Assembly (NCBI GenBank): GCA_018343915.1
Contig: JABRWF010000002.1
Span: 4,278,001 to 4,342,000, forward strand
DNA from: Agroathelia rolfsii
Taxonomy: Eukaryota > Basidiomycota > Agaricomycetes > Amylocorticiales > Amylocorticiaceae
Direction of reading: 5' to 3'
Length of the DNA stretch: 64,000 nucleotides
The position numbers were made by a program, and so were the translations under genes. Below are positions 56,300 through 64,000 of the stretch, piece after piece (position 1 is the stretch's first letter; the number at the start of each line of letters is the position of its first letter). A model generated the notes under the pieces. It was not told the origin of the DNA. It saw nothing but the letters and a program-made list of their open reading frames with translations, and did no database searches.

Positions 56300-57649
56300 T
56301 CACACCTCTTCTAAGGGGCATTCTCCTAGAACCACCTATGTCCGTAGCACCATGAATCTATGATCTGAGTCTCCATCTATGTAAGATTTTCTACCTTTCA
56401 AAAGGGTAACTTGCCAAATGTAGTTGCTAAGATCCTTCTTGGAGCACTTGGGTTTTCTTTGTAGAACTGAGTAATAAGCCTTTTTGCATGTATATCTTTG
56501 GCAAATTCCCAGCTCTCTTCTCCTGGGTAACCCTTGTATTCTACTAAGAATTGCAGCTTCTTCCATCTTCCATGAAGTTAAGCATCTCTAATATGCGAGA
56601 CTTCCCATTCCTCTTCTCTCTCTACTTCTACCAGTGGGGGTTCTTCTAGGGTTCTCCCCGGAATCTCACTCTCTTAGTATAGTTGTAAAAGATTTACATG
56701 GAAGATATTGTGTACGTGCCAATTTTTTGGGATGTCAACCTGATAGTTCAGGTCTCCAACTCTTTTTACTACCTTATAGGGACCCAGCTTCTTAGGGCTA
56801 AGTTTCCTACTTAGTTGTTTGGCAAACTTGATGTTTTGTGCATCCAGCCATACTCTTGCTCCAGGTTCTAGTTGTAGGAAACTTTTCTTATTTTCATCAT
56901 AATATTGTTTCATAGTTTCTGCTGCTTTTTCTAGTGCTGCTTATGCTTCTTCCTGTATTTCTTTTAGGTTTCCTAACCAATCTCATGCTCTAATTGCCTG
57001 GGCCTGGGGTTGTGGTAGAATTTTCATTTTTGGCATAAACCTATAGTTTAGCTCAAAGAGGGTAAACCCTATTGCTGAACTTTGTCTTTGATTTAGTACA
57101 AATTCTGCTACCTCTAGATTCTCTGCCCAATTTGTTTGTTATTGGTTAGAGTAGATACGTAAGTAGGTTTCAATCTCTTAGTTTAGCCTTTTAGTCTGTC
57201 CATTGCTTTATGGGTGGTATGCTGTAGATAAGGCTGTTTTGATTCCTAATTTCTTGTGTATTTCCTTTATAACCTGACTTGCAAATTGTGGTCCTCTATC
57301 TGTAGTCCAGATCTTTGGGATTCCATGGAGTTTAAATACTTGTTTTAGATACAGACTTGCTACTTCTACTGTAGTCACCACTTCCATGGTTGGGATTAGA
57401 TGATACATTTTGGTAAGTTTATCTACTATCACCAAAATAGAATCAAACTCTCTAGACTAAGGTAACTTCACAATTATATCTACTGTCATATGTTCCCAGG
57501 GTTTTTACAGTATAGGTAGCGGTTGAAGTAGTCCCAAGGGGGGTTGTCTAGAACTTTTATTGGCAATACATTATGGGCATATTGTTATGTATTCATTAAT
57601 AAACTTTGTTATACTAGGCCACCAGTAATTGTGTAATACAAGTTTAAAG
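56300..57649 (-). pseudogene. GypB copy 1 integrase and chromodomain
   Basis: The core reads VDKLTKMYHLIPTMEVVT, WTTDRGPQFASQVIKEIH and KTALSTAYHP. The C-terminal frame 56674-56913 has ARVWLDAQNIKFA, LGPYKVVKRVGDLNYQVDI and NIFHVNLLQLY. The chromodomain follows as LQFLVEYKGYPGEESWEFAK, in another frame after stops. Ends with CCCCTTAGAAGAGGTGTGA before the LTR, like the GypA polypurine tract. Confidence 0.88.
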
Positions 57650-58120
57650 TGTCAAGGCTCACGCTCTTGACTATCTAAACAACAGAGGTGACCCCTACTC
57701 ACACCACAAACAGAACAATGTACCGCTACTAGGTCCCAAAGGTGTACTCCAAGTCTAGAAGACTTTCCACCAAAGGCTACTGTTGGCTAATGACTTGTTA
57801 CTGCTTGCTTAGTAAAGAAGGGAGTGCTAAACACTCTGAGACACTTAGATTCTTTCTTAGAGGGTAATAACCCTAAGTCACACTTTGCCCTGATTTATTA
57901 AGGGACTTGATATAGAGAGGGGGAGGCAGGCAATACAGCCTGTTCTATAGCTTGCTTAGGTCCTTATACAACCCCTAGGCTGACGAGGCACAAAGGGAGG
58001 GCAAGGGTGAGAGGGCTAGGACGATGAGCCTGAAGGCAAATGTATTAGTAAATAGTAAAGAGAGATGTACATGCTTATTTACTCACCTGAAGGCAAAAGG
58101 TCGAAGCTAAGGCCTTCAGG

Positions 58121-58960
58121 TGTCAAGGCTCGCGCTCTTGACTACCTCAATAATAGGAGTGGCTTGAGCCGATACACCACACTACTACGCTGTACCGCTA
58201 ATAAGTCGCGCTTGTGTACTCCAAGTCTGCAAGACTTTCCACGGAGGCCTACTGTTTGCTAATGACGCGCAGGAGATGCTTAATAAGGGCAGAAACACTA
58301 GACTCCTAAGACGTCTAGAGGTTTGGGCTTAAAAGGGGATTACCCTTAAGTTCACACGTGCCCTTATTTATTAGGGACTTAGCAGGGAGGGGCTTTATAA
58401 GGAAGACGTAGGGCGTAGGGCTTTTTAGCTTAGTCCTTATACAACCTAGGAGCTGACTAAGCTTCACTAGGAGGGCAAGAGGGTGTAAGGGCTAGGACGA
58501 TGAGCCTGAAGGCAGATTTATTAGTAAGCGTACGTATTTACATGGGTTCTTACTCACCTGAAGGCAGAAGGTCGAAGCTAAGGCCTTCAGGGAGTGTTAC
58601 AGGGTCCTTATATATATGTGCGAGGGCTGTGCAATGATTCGTGCGCAGCCTTCGGAGAAAATAAGGAGTAATTATAAATCGTACGATACGGATGACTGAG
58701 CACGATGGCGTGCTTGTTGCGCTATGCTGACTGATCCTAAGTCTATAAATACTTGGGTCTAGACTCTGCTTACTAAACGGCACCGGTACAAGGGTACTAT
58801 GATGGCCGGTCATGTGACCAAGTATCATGTGACCAACTGTCCTTCAGAATGTTCGTAAAAGATAAATAATACGTAGAAAATCAGAGAAAAATCGTAAAAA
58901 TATAAGAAAAATATGAGAAAAATAGAGAAAAATCAGGAGAGTCTGGGTGTACCCATGACA
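58121..58960 (-). mobile_element. Solo L1c LTR
   Basis: 840 bp, TGTCAAGGCTCGCGC...GTGTACCCATGACA, CpG-rich and very like the copy at 30906. Flanks TCAGG and GGAAA differ; the right one belongs to the L7 fragment. Confidence 0.88.
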
Positions 58961-59223
58961 GGAAAGAAGGCTGTACTTCTTAGGCTGTGCGTAATGATGA
59001 AATGGAAGGCGCACAGCCCTGAGATTACTCCTGTGACGTGCGGCTTGGAACACGTGAGGGCCAATCAGGTGACCACAGCACTGCCCACAGTCCACGCCCT
59101 AAAGGGTAATTTATTTAGAAAAATAAAGAAGGGAACAAAGAAAATGATAAAAGCAAGAGAAATATTAGTCCAAATATTACAAGAAATATACCGAAAAATC
59201 GGCAAAATTTCCATCTCATGACA
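58961..59223 (-). mobile_element. L7, fragment of a further LTR family
   Basis: 263 bp ending TTCCATCTCATGACA, that is TGTCATGAGATGG on the minus strand, an LTR-type start. It is CpG-rich (GGCGCACAGCC, GTGACGTGCGG). No other copy here. Confidence 0.55.
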
Positions 59224-59488
59224 ATAATGCAATCATTGCATCATCAGCTGATTGATCAAGAGTCTAGACTTGGAATGAACTAGAAGGGTCTAGACTCTGT
59301 TTACTAATAGGTACTGGTATAAAGGTATAATGATGGCCAGTCATATAACTAAGTACTCTGTAACCAATTGTCCTAGGCTGTCTATTATAAATAAATAATG
59401 TGTAGAAAGTCCAAGAAAAATGGTAAAAATACAAGAAAAATACAGGAAAATAAAGAAAGATTAGGGGAGTCTGGGTATACCCATGACA

Positions 59489-60607
59489 ATTAGGAAGTTA
59501 TACTCTGACAGGAACAAGGACTATCGAGCTTTTCTCCTAGTTAGATCTTTTGAGGTTTTCCAATATTCCAAATTTTTATAATCTGACCAGATTTCAAAGG
59601 GTTCCTCTATTCTAATTAGGTAATGTCTCTATTCCTTTAAAGCCCTGATAATAGCTAGCATTTCCTTATCCTAGATCTCATAATTACGTTCTGCTGGGTT
59701 TAGAGATTAGGATAGGTATGCTATTTATCAGGGTATAGCTAGAAACCATAACCAACCACTCCAAACAACTATAAAAGGGGGGGGGTAAGGAGTAATAAGA
59801 AGGTGGTGGGAAACTGAGAAATATAACATAGTGGGAATACCCCTGGCAAGGGCTAATAAATGCTAATCATTATAGAACTTTACATACCTGTGCCTCTAAC
59901 AGAGCAGGCTTTTGGGATATCCTATCCCTCACTGATTATTAGAGCCTACAGCCTTTCCTGAGTGCATAGACAAAGAACATAAGCCAGAGTCAGCCAGTAT
60001 CATCATCACTAAGTCATAAGAAAGTAAAAGAGTGGATTGAGCAAAGAACACTGAGTAGTGAATAGAGTAGTCTGAACTAGAGAAGCATTCTCTAGGATAG
60101 CCAGCCTTAAGTATATATATGAACTATATAGTAGCTGAGTCTCAATATTGAAGAGGAGCATGAAAGTGCAGCTACATCAGTCACAAAGTGAAGAAATGAA
60201 GATATGTATAGTAAAATGCAAAACTAAGGAGATCAACCAAGAGATAAGAAGATCAGAATGGAAAATAAGGTAAAGGAACAGTACTAAATAGACCCTAAAA
60301 AGTAAGATATTGATCCAAGAAGAATTGCAAGTATAGTAAGCAAAATACTAATCCACAAAATAAAATAAAATGATGAAAAATCAAAGGAAGTGAAAAATTC
60401 AAAAGATCAACCCCTGACACTATTAGGTGCCAGCTACCATCTTATAGTTGCAATATGACTGCTCATATAGCAAAATTTGATAAGTCAGTTTCTACTTGGG
60501 TTCTTTTCTTTGGGTCAAACATTGCTAGTACTGGAGCTGCCACAAATGCATTTTTTAATGCTTCAAAGGAACTTTGCTCTAACTCTGTCCATTGCTATGC
60601 CACATTG
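59489..60607 (-). pseudogene. GypB copy 1 RNase H, interrupted by L4
   Basis: Reads SSFEALKNAFVAAPVLAMFD and KKRTQVETDLSNFAI, then after the L4 NPAERNYEIWDKEMLAIIRA and FEIWSDYKNLEYWKTSKDLT. The catalytic ETD is kept. Stops occur at CAA/TGG-type positions. Confidence 0.86.
59726..60419 (-). mobile_element. Solo L4 LTR
   Basis: 694 bp, TATCAGGGTATAGC...CAACCCCTGACA, duplication CTATT at 59721-59725 and 60420-60424. Confidence 0.93.
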
Positions 60608-61501
60608 TGTCAAGGCTCACGCTCTTGACTATCTAAACAACAGAAGTGACCCTTACTCACACCACAAACAGAACAATGTACTACTACTAGGTCCTAAAGG
60701 TGTACTCCAAGTCTAGAAGACTTTCTACCAAAGGCTACTGTTGGCTAATGACTTGTTACTGCTTGCTTAGTAAAGAAGGGAGTGCTAAACACTCTGAGAT
60801 GCTTAGATTCTTTCTTAGAGGGTAATAACCCTAAGTCACACTTTGCCCTGATTTATTAAGGGACTTGATATAGAGAGGGGGAGGCAGGCAATACAGCCTG
60901 TTCTATAGCTTGCTTAGGTCCTTATACAACCCCTAGGCTAACAAGGCACAAAGGGAGGGCAAGGGTGAGAGGGCTAGGATAATGAGCCTGAAGGCAAATG
61001 TATTAGTAAATAGTAAAGAGAGATGTACATGCTTATTTACTCACCTGAAGGCAAAAGGTAGAAGCTAAGGCCTTCAGGGAGTGTTGCAGGGTCCTTATAT
61101 AAGTTTCAGGGGTGGTCTGTGTACTTCTAAATGGTCTGTGCACTTCTGAATGGTCTGTGCACTTCTGAATGGTCTGTGCATAGAGATAGAAATAGAAAGG
61201 AATGCTAAATATAGTACAAATGGATGACTGAGCATGATGGTGCAATCATTGCATCATCAGCTGATTGATCAAGAGTCTAGACTTGGAATGAACTAGAAGG
61301 GTCTAGACTCTGTTTACTAATAGGTACTGGTATAAAGGTATAATGATGGCTGGTCATATAACTAAGTACTCTATAACCAATTGTCCTAGGCGGTCTATTA
61401 TGAATAAATAATGTGTAGAAAGTCCAAGAAAAATTGTAAAAATACAAGAAAAATACAGGAAAATAAAGAAAAATTAGCAGAGTCTGGGTGTACCCATGAC
61501 A
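60608..61501 (-). mobile_element. Solo L1a LTR with internal tandem expansion
   Basis: 894 bp, duplication CATTG at 60603-60607 and 61502-61506. It is 38 bp longer than standard L1a, exactly two extra 19-bp units (see the next entry). Confidence 0.93.
61113..61180. repeat. 19-bp tandem repeat in L1a
   Basis: Units TGGTCTGTGCACTTCTGAA, three full copies plus a partial one just upstream of the LTR promoter (in LTR sense). Other L1a copies have one full unit plus the partial. Confidence 0.9.
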
Positions 61502-62342
61502 CATTGCCTATTAACCTATCCAGGGGTTTGCATAGGTTACCAAACCCTCTGATGAACCTTTGGTAGTAATTAGCTAGTCCTCTGAACTATCAGATTTCTT
61601 TAACAGTTTTTGGGGTTGGCCAATCTTTTATGGCTTGCACCTTCTCTAGCATCATACAGACAGAGTTATAGCCAATAATTAGTCCTAGGAATTCAACTTG
61701 ATTTGCATTAAATTTGCATTTTTCTGCATTCACATACAAGTTGTTTTCTTTTAGGCACTGTAGCACCTCCAAAACTAATGCAGTGTATTCCTTGTAACTG
61801 CTAGAGGCAATCAGGATATTATCAATGTACACAAAGACATGCCCTAATACTACTAAATCTGCTAATATCTCATCTATCATGCATTGAAATGTTGTAGGTG
61901 TATTTGTCAAACTAAAGGTCATTACTGTTAGTTCAAATAACCCCAAAGAAGTTATAAATGCTGCTTTGTACTTGTCCCCTTCATGGATCCGGATATTGTT
62001 GTATCTCTATTTCAGATCTAACTTGGTGAATATTTTACTTCCACTAAGTTTGTCTATGATAGTGCTAATAAGAGGAAGGGGGTAACTATCTTTGACCATG
62101 ATATCATTGAGCTTTTGATAGTCCTGGACTAGGCATAGTACTCCGGATTTCTTTGGGATAAAAAAGAAGGAGGAGCTCTTAGAGCTCTTAGATTTTCTTA
62201 AGTATCCCTTAGCTAGATTTTCCCTAATATATTCATCCAAAGAATTCCTTTCCTTTACCGCTAATGGATATACCTTGGATTTCCCTATCAATGCCCCTTC
62301 TTTTAGGATTATTTTATGATCCCAGGGTTTGCATGTAGGCAT
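61502..62342 (-). pseudogene. GypB copy 1 reverse transcriptase
   Basis: N-terminal frame 62007-62342: [59 protein letters not shown]-terminal frame 61590-61946: TFSLTNTPTTFQCMIDEIL and YIDN where YIDD is expected (G to A), then EFLGLIIGYNSV and IKDWPTPKTVKEI. A stop separates the two frames. Confidence 0.9.
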
Positions 62343-64000
62343 TCAGGTTGATTCTTCCTTAGAAAATACTTGTTGAAAAGGCAGGTATTCCTTAGGTATA
62401 TTTATTGGTTCCTCCAATATTGTGGTGCATATATGCTCCTTCCATAGTTCTACTGTGGTATCCTTTCAGTCAATCTCTAGATTCTCTGCTTGAAGCCAGT
62501 CTATCCCTAAGATGACGTCCTCCTTGCCTATGTCTACTATACTCATGTGAACTGTTCTTTCTATACCACCCATTACTAGTATGACTGTAATGTATTCTGT
62601 AATTTTACCAATCTTATTTGAAGAATTGTCAATATTATATAAAGGAATAGCTTGAGGAAGAGAAATTTTTTGTATTTTATGTTTTTCTACAAAGCATTTA
62701 TTTACAAAGGTAGATGATGCACCAGAATCAATTATTGCAAGGGTGTCAATAGAAAAGAAATATCCATGTAATTCTATAGGTATATGTAAATATTGGGTAT
62801 TAACCCCTATTATGTCAGGGGTTGATCTTTTGAATTTTTCACTTCCTTTGATTTTTCATCATTTTATTTTATTTTGTGGATTAGTATTTTGCTTACTGTA
62901 CTTGCAATTCTTCTTGGATCAAGATCTTACTTTTTAGGGTCTATTTAGTACTGTTCCTTTACCTTATTTTCCATTCTGATCTTCTTATCTCTTGGTTGAT
63001 CTCCTTAGTTTTGCATTTTACTGTACATATCTTCATTTCTTCACTTTGTGGCTGATGTGGCTACACTTTCATGCTCCTCTTCAATATTGAGACTCAGCTA
63101 CTGTATAGTTCATGTACATACTTAAGGCTGGCTATCCTAGAGAATGCCTCTCTAGTTCAGACCACTTTGTTCACCACTCAGTGTTCTTTGCTCAATCCAC
63201 TCTTTTACTTTCTTATGACTTAGTGATGATGATGCTGGCTCACTCTGGTTTAGGTTCTTTATCTATGCACTTAGGAAAGGCTATGGGCTCTAATAATCAA
63301 TGAGGGATAGGATATCCCAAAAGCCTGCTCTGTTAGGGGCATAGGTATGTAAAGTTCTATGATAATTGGTATTTATTAGCCCTTGCCAGGGGTATTCCCA
63401 CTATGTTATATTTCTCAGTTTCCCACCACCTTCTTATTACTCCTTACCCCCCCCCCTTTTATAGTTGTTTGGAGTGGTTGGTTATGGCTTCTAGCCATGC
63501 CCTGACATATTACAGAAGCAGAAATAGAAAAGGAAGAAATAGAAGAGAAAGGAGAAATATTTATAGTACACTGTTCTTTTGGCTTCTTGGTTTTGGCCTC
63601 AACCTTAGAGCCTTTCAAAAACCCACCAGAGCCAACTAATCCCTCAATTACACAATCTGTTCCTTGTATGTATCAATTTTAGCAAGGAAATCACTTGTAC
63701 TGGGTGTGACACTTATTGGCATAGAAGATGATGGAGGAGATGCAGCAGGTATAGATGAGGAAGCTGCTACTTGAGCTAGGTTCCTTATAGGGCATAGTGG
63801 TGTGGAACCAGGCTTAACCCAAGTAATTATTCTCAGCGTAGGTTTTATAGTTGGATTAGTACAATTTGCGGCGATGTGCCCCTTCTGTTGATAGTTGAAG
63901 CATTGCACCTGTGTTATAGGTACCATTTTTGGGGTTGCAATAGTGGGATTAGTTAACCCTGAATTACCAGAGGATGGGGCGGTTGCTACTACTATTGAAC
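62343..64000 (-). pseudogene. GypB copy 1 protease and gag C-terminus, interrupted by L4
   Basis: The protease occupies 62343 to about 62790 with the same NIDNSSNKIGKITEYITVIL order as copy 2. Gag beyond the L4 (63648-63926) has the zinc knuckle CFNYQQKGHIAANC (second Cys changed to Tyr). A Ser/Pro-rich tail and PSTSDFLAKIDTYKEQIV follow. Gag runs off the window. Confidence 0.86.
62813..63507 (+). mobile_element. Solo L4 LTR, reference copy
   Basis: 695 bp, TGTCAGGGGTTGATC...CATGCCCTGACA, duplication TATTA at 62808-62812 and 63508-63512. The related GypB copy 2 shows the empty site near 30650 (CCCCTACTACAGAAGC). Confidence 0.94.

Larger units (their letters stand above)
57650..59488 (-). mobile_element. 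L1a LTR with L1c and L7 pieces inside
   Basis: Own pieces are 57650-58120 and 59224-59488. Flanks TAAAG (integrase) and ATTAG (RNase H) differ, and about 500 bp of GypB between them is missing. About 150 bp of the L1a itself is lost at the nested elements. Confidence 0.8.
56280..64000 (-). mobile_element. GypB copy 1, degenerate Ty3/Gypsy chromodomain element
   Basis: Minus-strand order from the right edge: gag, protease, reverse transcriptase, RNase H, integrase, chromodomain, then TGTCATAGGGACACC at 56299-56280, the start of an L1 LTR. That junction identifies L1 as the GypB LTR. Nested within are L4 (twice), L1a (twice), L1c and L7. Gag continues beyond the window. Confidence 0.86.

Noticed and set aside
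63112..63303. Conserved 62-63 residue frame in L4 (19686, 43629, 63112)
   Set aside because: Too short and too few copies to separate from chance conservation of a recent repeat; no domain and no clear promoter ahead of it.
12612..63507. The repeated 850-bp units as MITEs, or as a CRISPR-like array
   Set aside because: They have TG...CA ends, 5-bp duplications, promoter-bearing layout and a junction with Gypsy coding sequence, all typical of LTRs. There are no short regular repeats with spacers.

Overview
The window is nuclear DNA from a filamentous fungus, most likely an Agaricomycete (basidiomycete). I infer this from the protein flavour of the YOP1 and UNC93-like genes and from coding regions cut by many 50-70 nt introns (12 exons in one 489-residue protein). 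It has two very different parts.

Part 1 (1 to about 8.7 kb) is ordinary gene space. It holds the N-terminal part of a leukotriene A4 hydrolase/aminopeptidase gene (minus strand, running off the left edge), a three-exon gene for an unrecognised 194-residue protein (minus), a 79-residue OST5/TMEM258-type oligosaccharyltransferase subunit (minus), the ER-shaping protein YOP1 (plus, head-to-head with OST5), and a UNC93-like membrane transporter (plus). I rebuilt the exon structures by hand; all reading frames close exactly.

Part 2 (about 8.9 to 64 kb) has no host gene that I can support. It is a nest of long terminal repeat (LTR) retrotransposon debris, mostly solo LTRs inserted into one another. 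I use local names. L1 (about 855 bp, subtypes a, b, c) is the LTR of chromodomain Gypsy element GypB. L2 (about 860 bp) has no internal region here. L3 (about 920-970 bp) is the LTR of chromodomain Gypsy element GypA. L4 (695 bp), L5 (888 bp) and L6 (850 bp) are further solo LTR-like families. L7 and L8 are fragments. GypA is present as two broken copies (20.9-27.6 and 37.2-42.7 kb, plus). GypB is present as two large minus-strand copies (29.1-34 and 56.3-64 kb) and plus-strand pieces (42.7-49.6 kb). One Ty1/copia integrase fragment lies at 16.3-17.2 kb. Twenty insertions keep recognisable 5-bp target duplications, which fixes their order. All retroelement genes are broken by stops, and many of these look like C-to-T transitions at CpA or CpG.

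The main results of the hunt are these. (i) Two inverted L6 copies carry exchanged target duplications, showing that the 2.6 kb between them was inverted by recombination. (ii) Three LTR families (L1, L3, L8) share a TATA box, then a perfect hairpin that buries a 5' splice site, then a 50-60 nt intron with a CTAAT branch-like site and an AG end. This is a spliced LTR leader with a sequestered donor. (iii) There is a 944-bp near-perfect palindrome made from L5. (iv) Four target duplications differ between their two copies by exactly one CpA-to-TpA change, a direct footprint of RIP-like mutation after insertion. (v) L2 carries an open reading frame that runs across the LTR end in several copies.
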